DNA of 39,131 nt, taken from assembly GCA_020692245.1 (NCBI GenBank), contig JAIMKT010000033.1, forward strand, positions 1,940 through 41,070, in the 5' to 3' direction. Origin of the DNA: Microcoleus sp. GA_180221_E-2-1-MAG-45_12. GTDB lineage: Bacteria > Cyanobacteriota > Cyanobacteriia > Cyanobacteriales > JAAUUE01. A model generated the notes under the pieces. It saw nothing but the letters and a program-made list of their open reading frames with translations, had not been told where the DNA came from and did not search any database. The position numbers were made by a program, and so were the translations under genes. Shown here piece by piece: positions 1 through 8,989 of the stretch (position 1 is the stretch's first letter; each line of letters opens with the position of its first letter).

Positions 1-693
1 CAACAACCCCCGCGCATCCTCAAGTTTACCCTCAAGTTTACCTTCAGCCTTACCTTCAGCCTTGCCTTCCAACAAAATCTCCTGATAAGTAACTGACTCC
101 TTCATGATCTCTTTCCTCAGTAATCTTTGAATAATTTCTGTCTCTAATGCTAACCCAGAAATAATGTAGGTAGCACTTGCTAGATTCTCTTGAATTTCTT
201 TATCTATTATCGCCTCAATTCGTTGAACTGCTTGCCTTAAAGCCTCTTCAGGATTATCTGTCTTCGACAGGGCAACAAAGGGTAATAAACCTAAATATTG
301 CTGGAATATTGATGTGGGCTGCTCCCAGAGCCTAATCACATTAAATTGGAAGCTAATCTGTTCTGCGATGAAACTAGTTTGATAGACAAGGGACGAATTC
401 GTGGGCTTTAGATAAATCACCGTTTGATGAATTCTTCTATTGGGGAACTTCCGGTATAGTCTCACCCAATAGTCCAACATCCGAAATGGCATATTCTCAT
501 CAGTTCTAGTCTGAAATTCTAGATGGAGAATTACCTCGGTAGATTCTAGAAATATCAATGAATCAGCCCGGATTGGTTCTAGGGAGAGTTCCGAAGGTTC
601 CAACGTAGTCAGAGGAATTGGTTCTCCAAGAATCCAACTGGCAAAATCAGCAGGAAAGTTTTCAGCGAGGAATTTACAGGTGTTATCAAACAT
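1..693 (-). CDS. Rpn family recombination-promoting nuclease/putative transposase (3' end runs off window)
   Basis: Manual reverse-strand translation from ATG at 691-693 is open to the window edge: MFDNTCKFLAENFPADFASWILGEPIPLTTLEPSELSLEPIRADSLIFLESTEVILHLEFQTRTDENMPFRMLDYWVRLYRKFPNRRIHQTVIYLKP..., ending in EGKAEGKAEGKLEGKLEDARG, the charged C-terminal repeats typical of this family. Not in the ORF track because there is no stop in the window. Confidence 0.85.
   Translation of the reverse strand, partial: MFDNTCKFLAENFPADFASWILGEPIPLTTLEPSELSLEPIRADSLIFLESTEVILHLEFQTRTDENMPFRMLDYWVRLYRKFPNRRIHQTVIYLKPTNSSLVYQTSFIAEQISFQFNVIRLWEQPTSIFQQYLGLLPFVALSKTDNPEEALRQAVQRIEAIIDKEIQENLASATYIISGLALETEIIQRLLRKEIMKESVTYQEILLEGKAEGKAEGKLEGKLEDARGLL
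18..71. repeat. Short ~12-bp tandem repeats encoding (EGKA/L)n at the 3' end of the Rpn-family gene
   Basis: Repeated (c)ctcaagtttac / cttcagccttac units encoding EGKAEGKAEGKLEGKL. Confidence 0.7.
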
Positions 694-701
694 TAGGGCT
701 A

Positions 702-805
702 GAGGATTTTTTTAGGCGGCGACTGCGATAACCTTCAGCCTTAGCCTCTTGATAAATTTTAGCTTTGCTTCAAATCACTTAAACTAAACATAACTTCAAT
801 CTCCT
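702..805 (-). pseudogene. Degenerate C-terminal remnant of a DUF2887/Rpn-like gene
   Basis: The reverse strand encodes EVMFSLSDLKQ then, after a 1-nt shift, KIYQEAKAEG. This matches AVFKLSDLKKTMVYREAKVEG in the neighbouring copy. The DNA at ~731-805 aligns to ~961-1030 with a 1-nt indel. Confidence 0.65.
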
Positions 806-1614
806 TCCTGTCCATTTTCTCTGACCAAAGACTCCGGTAACACAACCTCCCCTGCTGCTACCCTCTCCACCACAGACACCTCCAACCCCAAAGCCAAAGC
901 AATCTGCTCCACACTCAACCCCAAAGCCAAAAATCCGGGTACAGCCTCCAGCTTACCTTCAACCTTCGCTTCTCGATAAACCATTGTTTTTTTCAAATCA
1001 CTTAATTTAAACACTGCTTCTATCTCCTTCCTACTAAATCTAGGAAACTTATATAACAAAATTGTCTCAATAAAATCAAAAATCTCTCTTTCCTGAACCA
1101 GATCAGTAATCTGCTGAGGCAGCTTTGCAAACAAGCCCGGCAACTCTTCCCCCACCTGCTCAGTATCTGGAGGCATCACCACCAATTTTACTATACCTAA
1201 ACTAATTGGCAGATCATCCCCACTTTCGATTTCATCCAGATAAATTACCCGTAGCCTACCCCGTAAATCCCGATATTGTGGTGATAATTCCGGCTCTAGG
1301 TTTCTCGAAGCAAAGAGCGCCACTGCCGCCCAATCATTAGCTGGTTCATATTGTTCCAGATAGACAAATATTCCTGCAAACAACCGCCGATAGAAATTTG
1401 GCTTTGCTTGAAACTGCACTTCCACAAAATAGAGCAAATCCGTAAACTAATCACTACTGGGAATGAATAACCCGTCAAACCTCCGAGCCAGCTCCTTAAT
1501 CTCCCGTGAAGAAAATTCGTAGTTAAGCGCTTGAGACGGGTCAGCACCAATGAGTTCAAACAAAAGTTCTGGGAATAGCTGAAAGAGGTTATAAAAAATG
1601 TTATCGGTTTTCAA
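796..1614 (-). pseudogene. DUF2887 (Rpn-family nuclease-like) gene interrupted by an in-frame TAG
   Basis: ORF 796..1437 lacks its N-terminus. The same frame continues upstream through TAG (complement of 1447-1449) to TTG at 1612-1614: (M)KTDNIFYNLFQLFPELLFELIGADPSQALNYEFSSREIKELARRFDGLFIPSSD*FTDLLYFVEVQFQAKPNF. This is the canonical DUF2887 N-terminus. Confidence 0.8.
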
Positions 1615-1734
1615 TTACTCCAAGCCCCCTGTAAATCTGATCAGTTCGATCGCCAAAACAATTCTGTAGAGTTTACTCTAGGGCTGGATATCTCCAGTAG
1701 GAGCATCAACAATAGCACCAGTCTCATCTGGGTT

Positions 1735-1971
1735 TCATTCTCCATCAAAAAATCGCTCAATATCCTCTGCTGCCGATGCAAACTCTTCTAGCAATTCTTC
1801 ATCTAGATTATCTACTGGATCATGATTAGCAGTAGATTCTTTCCATAGCTCTTCCAGCTTTCTGAGAGATTCATCAAAGGCTCTCGCCGCTTCACTCCGG
1901 GGATTTTCTAGGGAGTTATCTGGGAGATTATAGGGAAGATTATTTAGGTGATCATTTAAGGGATTAGTCAT
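1735..1971 (-). CDS. Small acidic hypothetical protein (MTNPLNDHLNNLPYNLPDNS...DIERFFDGE)
   Basis: Supplied ORF 1735..2022. The internal Met at 1971 (MTNPLND) is the more plausible start. No family recognised. Confidence 0.45.
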   Translation of the reverse strand: MTNPLNDHLNNLPYNLPDNSLENPRSEAARAFDESLRKLEELWKESTANHDPVDNLDEELLEEFASAAEDIERFFDGE

Positions 1972-2261
1972 AGGTGTTTTGGTTGATAGTATTCTCCACA
2001 GCCAAGCATCTATAAAGTCCACCCTGAAAAATTCTTTAACTTGGCTTGCCTAAATTTCTAATTTGCTAGATGCTAATGTTGATTTTTAATTGATATTGAT
2101 ATACTGACAAAAAATTAATAAATTTGCCTCTTAGCTTTAATAATAATCGTTCCCTATTCTCTAGAAGCAAAATCCTCTAGAAACAAATCTACAAAAACCA
2201 GATTATTTACCTTCGATCGCTCCCCATCTCCCCTATCTTAAAAAATCAGCAACCATTTAAA

Positions 2262-5200
2262 TTAATACACATCCCGCACATAACGTTTATCGGCAGCAAG
2301 CTTCTTGAGATAAGCCTTACTCTCTTCTGGAGTCAACTTCCCGTGGGTTTGAACAATATCCCCCAGAGCCTTGTCCACATCCTTTGCCATCCGACTCGCA
2401 TCCCCACAGACATAAAAATGCGCCCCCGCTTCCAGCCATGCCCAGAGTTCTGCCCCCTGCGCCCGCATCTGATCCTGAACATAGATTTTTTCTGGTTGAT
2501 CACGGGAAAAGGCTAGATCAAGGCGAGTCAAAAAGCCATCCTCATGCCATTGTTTGAGTTGATCCTGATAGTAAAAATCTGTCGATCGATGCTGTTCCCC
2601 AAAAAAGAGCCAGTTTTTGCCAGAGTCTCCTCTACCTTGACGTTCTTGGAGGAAAGCTCGGAAGGGGGCAATGCCTGTGCCGGGCCCAACCATAATCATT
2701 GGCGTATCAGGTTTAGCAGGGGGACGGAAATGGGCGGATTTCTGGACAAAAATGGGAACTTCTATATTTTGGGGACAATCGGCAAGGAAAGTAGAAGCAA
2801 CGCCTTTGCGGGGTTTTCCTTTGTAGGTATAACGGACTGCTGCCACGGTGAGATGAACTTCTTGGGGTGTGGCTTTGGGGCTGGAGGAGATGGAATATAA
2901 TCTTGGTTGCAGACGCTTGCATAGGCTGAGGAGTTCGCTGGCGGTGAGGTCGATCGAGTATTCCTGCAACAGATCTACAGATTGTTTTCCCCATAGCCAT
3001 TGATGAAGTTGGTCTTTGTGTTCCGGTTGGAGGAGGTGAGCTAATTCGGAGGATTGCGATCGATCGAGGACAAATTGCAGCAAGTTTTGGTTAATCCGGG
3101 CGATCTCAAAATGTTTTAGTAAGGCGAATTCTAAGGGAATTTCCCCTAATCCGTCTACATTGACTAGAGTTTCAGCAGATAATTTAGTAACCGAGAGTAA
3201 TTCAGTAACTAAATCTGGACAATTTTGCACCCAAACACCGAGAGCATCCCCGGCTTCGTAGGTAAAGTCAGTCTCGGCAATCGAGAATATAAATTGTCTA
3301 GTTTCCTTGAGGGAACCCGGTGCATTTAATAAAATATTGCCGACTAAAGGAGCTAAAAGGGGATTTTTCCTATCGAAGGTTTTGGTAGTTTTTGTGATTT
3401 TTGTTGATGGGGAGATTTGGGCAGAGATTTGGGCAGAGATTTGGAGAGGAGTTTGAGTTTGATTAGAGATGGCGGCGATCGCCATGGACTGTGAGGGAAT
3501 TTCTGCGATCGCTACGGATTGAGTAAAAATTTTAGTAGCTGCTCCTAATTCTTTTTCTTGAGCAAGATAATTTTTTACACCCTCTAACCAAGTCTGAGCA
3601 AGGGGTTGATAATCGGGTTCACAATCTACCCTTGGCAAAAACCGATACGCTCCCAAGGCTTCTAGGCGTTGATCTAGCCTACGTCCATGCCCACAAAATT
3701 GATCATAACTAGAATCCCCAAAGGCTAAAACACTGAAGGCTGTTTCCGGCAACCGGGGGGTGCTATCACCCTTAAGAGCTTCCCAAAAATTTGTGCCATT
3801 GTCAGGAGCATCGCCATCACCGAAGGTACTGCTAATTAACAATAAGGTGCGAATCTTGGGGAGATCAGCTATTGCATAGTCATCCATTGCTGCGATCTGT
3901 ACCTGATGCCCTGCCGCCCTTAAGGACTCTGCACAACACCCCGCAAACTCTTCTACGTTGCCAGTTTGGGAAGCCCATAATAACAATACTGGTGGTGTAT
4001 TTTCAGCTCCTTGAGGAATTGTGTTAGCGGTTGAGGGATTTTCTAGAGAAAGATTTCCTAAAGTAGAATTTTCTGGAGGAGCGACAGGAAAAACTCCCAA
4101 ACTCGATCCATAGCTCCGGGCAAATAACCCCGATAGCAGACCATCGATCCACAACCGTTTTGCTGGATCCAAGGGAGCGCTGGGGGGAAGAGTCGGCACA
4201 CCGCCAGTCTTTCGAGATTCTTCTAGACGTAAACCCGCACAATAGCCAGCTAAATAGAGTTTTTCATGGTCTTCTAGCACCATAGTTGGTGCAGCTTCCA
4301 GACCCAACAAGTTAGAGAAAGCATCAATTTGAGACATATCAAGTTTTGCAGAGGTAGAAGGAATAACTGGATTAATTGCGAAATTAGGTACAGAACTAGG
4401 TACGGAATTAACTACAGGTTCGATCACTGGCTTGATCGCTGTAATCGCTGCTTTAACAGGAGTTAGTTTCACGGCACAGAATTTGCACTCTGGCTGGAGA
4501 GATATGGGATCGATCGCATCACTGGTGACGGCATTGATGGCTAGGTCTTTGCCAAACACATCATTCCAATGGAACGGCACAAAACAATTGCCCGATCGCA
4601 CTCGGTCTGTAACTACGGCTGGCAATACCGCAAAACCCCGCCGGGAACGAATTTCTACAGGGTCTCGATCGCTAATCTGCAATAACTTGGCATCCTCTGG
4701 ATTAATCTCCACAAAGGGCCCCGGATTGAGTTTATTCAGGGTCGGCACTTTCCCCGTCTTCGTCAGGGTATGCCATTGGTGTTGCAATCTCCCAGTGTTG
4801 AGGATAAAGGGATAATCTCGATCGGGCATTTCAGTTTTCGGCAGGTGGGGACGGGGAAAAAATACGGCTTTGCCATTGTCAGTAGGAAATACAAGGCGGG
4901 GACGACTGCCACTGGGGTTTTCCTTCAGGGTTTGGCTGATCCCGTCATTCAAGTAGCGAATGGGATGGCGATTTTCCTGAGAAGCTACACCAACGGGAGC
5001 CGTATCTAAATCTTCTACTGGAGGACAGGGCCATTGCAGAGGAGTTTTGCGGAGACGTTCATAACTTGCACCCCGTAGGTCATAGCCTGTTTTCGGATTC
5101 CAAGCCTTTTTAATTTCTTCAAAAATTTCTGAAGCAGAATTGTAGGTAAATCCGTGAGCAAAGCCCATTTCACAGGCGACCCTAGCAATAATTTGCCAGT

Positions 5201-6647
5201 CGGGGAGCGCCGCACCGGGGGGATCGATAACTTTCTGCATGAGGGTGAGATTCCGCTCCGAATTGACCATCACTCCTTCGGCTTCTGCCCATAAAGCACC
5301 GGGTAGCAAAATATCAGCGTAGGCATTGGTTTCTGTACTTAAAAACGCATCTTGGACAATCACCAGTTCTGCTTTTTGGAGACCCTCGATCGCCCTTTGT
5401 CGATTAGGTATTGTTGCCACCGGATTGGTGCAGATGATCCAACATGCCTTGATTTTACCTGCTGCCATTTGGGAGAACAGATCGATCGTCCCTTGTCCCA
5501 GATTGGTTTTGATTGTTCCCGGAGGCAGTTGCCAGAGATTTTCCATAAAGGCTCGATCGGACTCCACCAACACCGATCGCTGTCCCGGTAATCCCGCCCC
5601 CATGTAACCCATCTCTCGCCCCCCCATGGCATTAGGCTGCCCCGTCAAGGAAAAGGGACCACTCCCCGGACGGCAGATGTTTCCTGTGGCTAAATGAAGA
5701 TTGCAAAGGGCATTAGTATTCCAAGTCCCGTGGGTGCTTTGATTCAGTCCCATTGTCCAGCAACTCATCCAAGCCTTTGCTTCCCCAATCCACTGGGCTG
5801 CTCGGTGAAGATCTGCTTCGGGGATTCCGGTAATTTCGGCAACTCGATCGGGGGAATAATCCGCCAAAAAATTCGGCATCACCTCCCAGCCTTCGGTAAA
5901 TTCGGTAATGAAGTCGGTATCTATAGATCCATTTTTCACAATCAAATACAGCAATCCATTCATCAGGGCAATATCAGTCCCCGGCTTAATCTGCATATAC
6001 AAACTTGCTTTGTCCGCAGTGGCAGTCCGGCGGGGATCCACTACAATTAATTTTGCTCCTGCCTTGACCCGATCCATCATGCGTAAAAACAAGATCGGAT
6101 GGCAATCAGCCATATTTGCGCCGATCACAAAAAATAAATCCGAACAATCCAGATCCTGATAGGAACCGGGAGGGCCGTCGGCGCCAAGGGAAAGTTTATA
6201 GCCACTGCCAGCACTCGCCATGCACAGCCGGGAGTTGGATTCAATATTATTTGTCCCCACAAAACCCTTTGCCAGCTTATTGGCAAGGTATTGCGCCTCC
6301 ATAGACATCTGCCCCGATACATAAAAGGCAATAGCATCAGCACCATCTTTGTCTAGAATCTGCCGTAATCCATCAGCCGTTTTTTTTATCGCTGCATCCA
6401 TAGCGATCTCCACAGGTTCACGGGTACGGTCTGATCGCATATACGCCGATTCCATTCTTCCCGATTCCCGTAAAGCCTTGGCACTGGTGCTACCTTTCGT
6501 GCAGAGACGACCAAAATTCGAGGGATGCGATCGATCGCCAGTAACTTTCACCACTTTCCCCTCGGCAACTTCCATCACCAGCCCACAGCCAACTCCACAA
6601 TAAGGGCAGACGGTCTTAATCGATGAATTGGGTAGAGCGCTCTGCAT
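2262..6647 (-). CDS. narB: Bifunctional fusion: NarB-type molybdopterin nitrate reductase + CysJ-like diflavin (FMN/FAD/NADPH) reductase
   Basis: Single 1461-aa ORF. N-terminal CPYCGVGC...LCTKG (4Fe-4S/Mo-bisPGD oxidoreductase), NarB-like core to ~residue 720. Then a CysJ-like helical segment ([10 protein letters not shown]...[14 protein letters not shown]), flavodoxin ([28 protein letters not shown]), FAD motif [13 protein letters not shown] motif [31 protein letters not shown], and terminal RYVRDVY. Confidence 0.96.
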   Translation of the reverse strand: MQSALPNSSIKTVCPYCGVGCGLVMEVAEGKVVKVTGDRSHPSNFGRLCTKGSTSAKALRESGRMESAYMRSDRTREPVEIAMDAAIKKTADGLRQILDKDGADAIAFYVSGQMSMEAQYLANKLAKGFVGTNNIESNSRLCMASAGSGYKLSLGADGPPGSYQDLDCSDLFFVIGANMADCHPILFLRMMDRVKAGAKLIVVDPRRTATADKASLYMQIKPGTDIALMNGLLYLIVKNGSIDTDFITEFTEGWEVMPNFLADYSPDRVAEITGIPEADLHRAAQWIGEAKAWMSCWTMGLNQSTHGTWNTNALCNLHLATGNICRPGSGPFSLTGQPNAMGGREMGYMGAGLPGQRSVLVESDRAFMENLWQLPPGTIKTNLGQGTIDLFSQMAAGKIKACWIICTNPVATIPNRQRAIEGLQKAELVIVQDAFLSTETNAYADILLPGALWAEAEGVMVNSERNLTLMQKVIDPPGAALPDWQIIARVACEMGFAHGFTYNSASEIFEEIKKAWNPKTGYDLRGASYERLRKTPLQWPCPPVEDLDTAPVGVASQENRHPIRYLNDGISQTLKENPSGSRPRLVFPTDNGKAVFFPRPHLPKTEMPDRDYPFILNTGRLQHQWHTLTKTGKVPTLNKLNPGPFVEINPEDAKLLQISDRDPVEIRSRRGFAVLPAVVTDRVRSGNCFVPFHWNDVFGKDLAINAVTSDAIDPISLQPECKFCAVKLTPVKAAITAIKPVIEPVVNSVPSSVPNFAINPVIPSTSAKLDMSQIDAFSNLLGLEAAPTMVLEDHEKLYLAGYCAGLRLEESRKTGGVPTLPPSAPLDPAKRLWIDGLLSGLFARSYGSSLGVFPVAPPENSTLGNLSLENPSTANTIPQGAENTPPVLLLWASQTGNVEEFAGCCAESLRAAGHQVQIAAMDDYAIADLPKIRTLLLISSTFGDGDAPDNGTNFWEALKGDSTPRLPETAFSVLAFGDSSYDQFCGHGRRLDQRLEALGAYRFLPRVDCEPDYQPLAQTWLEGVKNYLAQEKELGAATKIFTQSVAIAEIPSQSMAIAAISNQTQTPLQISAQISAQISPSTKITKTTKTFDRKNPLLAPLVGNILLNAPGSLKETRQFIFSIAETDFTYEAGDALGVWVQNCPDLVTELLSVTKLSAETLVNVDGLGEIPLEFALLKHFEIARINQNLLQFVLDRSQSSELAHLLQPEHKDQLHQWLWGKQSVDLLQEYSIDLTASELLSLCKRLQPRLYSISSSPKATPQEVHLTVAAVRYTYKGKPRKGVASTFLADCPQNIEVPIFVQKSAHFRPPAKPDTPMIMVGPGTGIAPFRAFLQERQGRGDSGKNWLFFGEQHRSTDFYYQDQLKQWHEDGFLTRLDLAFSRDQPEKIYVQDQMRAQGAELWAWLEAGAHFYVCGDASRMAKDVDKALGDIVQTHGKLTPEESKAYLKKLAADKRYVRDVY
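3413..3448 (-). repeat. 12-bp x3 tandem repeat encoding [11 protein letters not shown] in the interdomain linker of the fusion protein
   Basis: agatttgggcag|agatttgggcag|agatttggagag read directly on the + strand. Confidence 0.85.
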
Positions 6648-6778
6648 TTGATTTGCTTAAGTTGGGCGGATTTCTCTAAAAGTTATGCTTGGACTGCAAT
6701 CAGGTTGTGATTTCTCCAAACTGAAGGGGGTAAATTTTCACTTGCTGATTGTTACTTACAAGCTGCTTATAAGGTGTC

Positions 6779-6820
6779 AATGTACTGGTGTGATTCAGGG
6801 AATTCCGTAGTCTGTGTTAC
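6779..6820 (-). promoter_or_regulatory. NtcA-activated promoter for the narB fusion
   Basis: Minus strand reads GTA-ACACAGAC-TAC (6820..6807), then exactly 22 nt (GGAATTCCCTGAATCACACCAG), then TACATT (fits TAN3T; 6784..6779). This matches the consensus GTAN8TAC-N22-TAN3T, ~130 bp upstream of the ATG. Confidence 0.85.
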
Positions 6821-7040
6821 GAAGTATGTAGAGTTATGTAGTTTACGGATAGTCTTGATGCAATTAATCTCTAAGCTGACAGTAATTTTTATTGTGGAAA
6901 GATTGCTCGATCGAGGAAAGCTGAACTCCTTACAACTATTCCTGCCCCCGTTCTGCCCCACTTAAAAAGATGTTGGAGTTAAACAACAGGCTCAAACTAT
7001 TGTGATAAACTGCGACAAAATCATTTGTTCTTGTATACCG

Positions 7041-7988
7041 ATGGCAAATCTACCCCATTTCATTCAATATCAAGGCAGTAAAAGGAATCTGGCGAAGCAC
7101 CTGCTCCAGTTTTTTCCAAGAAATATTAACAGACTGGTAGAGCCTTTTGCAGGAACTGCTGCGATTAGTGTTGCTACTTCTAAAGATCAGATCACCCGCA
7201 GTTTTTGGTTGAATGACCTGAATAAACCGCTAATCGAGCTACTAGAACTAGCTATAGAAAGACCAGACAAGATAGCAGATTCCTACTTAGAACTATGGAA
7301 TGAACAACATACTAATTCTGTAGCCCACTATTTTGAAGTCAGGTCAAGATTCAATGAAATTAATGATCCAAAATTATTCCTTTATCTACTAGCAAGATGT
7401 GTTAAAGGTTCAGTTCGCTACAATTCTGAAGGGTTGTTCAACCAAAGTCCAGACAAAAGGCGTAAAGGTACACGACCTGAGACAATGAGAAAAAATATAG
7501 CAGGTGTATCTAGTCTACTAAAAGGCAAATGTAGGTTTACGAGTTTGGATTATCGAGAAGTATTAGAGCAAATTCAAGAGGGCGACTTCATCTACATGGA
7601 TCCTCCCTACCAAGGTGTGTGCGGCAATAGAGACTCAAGATATCTGTCTGGAATAGATTTTGATGATTTTGTATTAGCCCTTGAGCAGTTAAATCAAACA
7701 GGAGCCGTTTTTGCTATTAGCTATGATGGCAAGTTGGGCAATAAAACTTTTGGCAAGGTTCTTCCTAATAGTCTAAATCTTGAAAGGATCGAAATCGAAG
7801 TCGGCAGATCTTCGCAGTCTACATTACTTGGTAAGGAAGAAACCACGATCGAATCATTGTACTTGTCACCAAATTTATCCAGAAACCTAGCGACTAATCA
7901 AGCCAGCAATATTAGCTATATCCTCAGGAAATCAAAACAACTAAACTTTTTGAAAAAAAATGGAGAATTTGCCGCAGCTACCAGATGA
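7041..7988 (+). CDS. D12-class (Dam-like) N6-adenine DNA methyltransferase
   Basis: QYQGSKRNLAKHLLQFFP, VEPFAGTAAISVA (SAM motif), YMDPPYQG (DPPY catalytic motif). ORF is listed from 7002; ATG at 7041 (MANLPHFIQYQGSK) is the likely start. Confidence 0.92.
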   Translation: MANLPHFIQYQGSKRNLAKHLLQFFPRNINRLVEPFAGTAAISVATSKDQITRSFWLNDLNKPLIELLELAIERPDKIADSYLELWNEQHTNSVAHYFEVRSRFNEINDPKLFLYLLARCVKGSVRYNSEGLFNQSPDKRRKGTRPETMRKNIAGVSSLLKGKCRFTSLDYREVLEQIQEGDFIYMDPPYQGVCGNRDSRYLSGIDFDDFVLALEQLNQTGAVFAISYDGKLGNKTFGKVLPNSLNLERIEIEVGRSSQSTLLGKEETTIESLYLSPNLSRNLATNQASNISYILRKSKQLNFLKKNGEFAAATR

Positions 7989-8685
7989 CTTCTTAGAGTT
8001 TTGCCGCTCCATAACAGCAAAGAGACCGAAGGCAGTTATTGATCACATCCTGCAACACGGATTTATTACGACTGAAGAGTTGAAAGAAACCTACGGTTAT
8101 AACCATCCTCCAAGGGCGGCTAGAGATGTTAGAGAAAATGGTATTCCGTTAGAGACTTTTCGTGTTACTGGGAGTGACGGCAGGAAAATAGCTGCCTATC
8201 GGTTTGGAGATATTAGTAAGGCAAGATTCACTCGTCTTTCTGGGCGAACAGGTTTATCCAAGCAGATTAAAGAAGCCCTAATCAGCAGGTATGGATGTAA
8301 GTGTTTTATTTATCTTGAAGAGGTAGATGAACGCGAGTTACAAATAGATCATCGTGTTCCTTTTGAAGTTGATGGCGAGCCAGACCTAGCCCCAGAAAAT
8401 TTTATGTTACTTTGTGGCTCTGCTAACCGAGCTAAATCGTGGTCATGTGAACATTGCGAAAACTGGAATAGCATTAAGGATAAGTCGATTTGTCTATCCT
8501 GTTACTGGGCATATCCAGAAAGCTATGAACATATCGCAATGCGGCAAGCTAGAAGAATAGATTTGCTTTGGGAAGACAATGATATTGAAATTTATGAAAG
8601 GCTCAAGCAAAGGGCTGTTAGCGTAGAAAAGAAACTGCCTGAATTTGTTAAAGATATTATTGAGCGCGAGATCGGCATGTCATAG
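7960..8685 (+). CDS. HNH endonuclease, probable type II restriction enzyme partner of the upstream methyltransferase
   Basis: LQIDHRVPFEVDGEPDLAPENFMLLCGSANRAKS (HNH) plus a Cys cluster CEHCENWNSIKDKSICLSC. Overlaps the methyltransferase by 29 bp in another frame. Confidence 0.85.
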   Translation: MENLPQLPDDFLEFCRSITAKRPKAVIDHILQHGFITTEELKETYGYNHPPRAARDVRENGIPLETFRVTGSDGRKIAAYRFGDISKARFTRLSGRTGLSKQIKEALISRYGCKCFIYLEEVDERELQIDHRVPFEVDGEPDLAPENFMLLCGSANRAKSWSCEHCENWNSIKDKSICLSCYWAYPESYEHIAMRQARRIDLLWEDNDIEIYERLKQRAVSVEKKLPEFVKDIIEREIGMS

Positions 8686-8857
8686 CAACGGCTAACGCTT
8701 CTTTGGTACAGACAGTACAGAGGTTATTGGTGAATAATTAAGCCTGTCTGTCACAGTGCAACTTCACCACTAAAACACAAAACTAAAACGCAAAAATTGT
8801 TGGCTACAGATGAAAGAATGTTTTTTCTGAGCCGTTTTCCCTCTGAACTTCACTCTT

Positions 8858-8901
8858 TTGTGATCTCTTAATTGCTGATGATCTTGATATACTGATCACA
8901 A
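8858..8901. repeat. Inverted repeat TTGTGATC-N28-GATCACAA upstream of thrS
   Basis: Arms ttgtgatc (8858-8865) and gatcacaa (8894-8901). Confidence 0.5.
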
Positions 8902-8989
8902 GAGCAAACTAAGAGAGTAATCAATATATCTCTTAATTTCCAGATAAATTTCTAGATCATCCCTATCTATTCACCAGAAGTAAATTCGT

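Noticed and set aside
2544-6603. Numerous 60-130 aa ORFs on both strands inside the narB fusion
   Set aside because: All overlap the well-supported 1461-aa ORF and read as low-information frame shadows.
2262-6647. CysJ half as evidence of NADPH sulfite reductase
   Set aside because: No CysI hemoprotein gene in the window, fusion is to NarB, and the promoter is NtcA-type; a nitrate role is more likely.
8858-8901. CRP-like operator (TGTGA...TCACA) upstream of thrS
   Set aside because: Half-sites are ~30 bp apart, not the 6-bp spacing of CRP/SyCRP1 sites; kept only as an inverted repeat.
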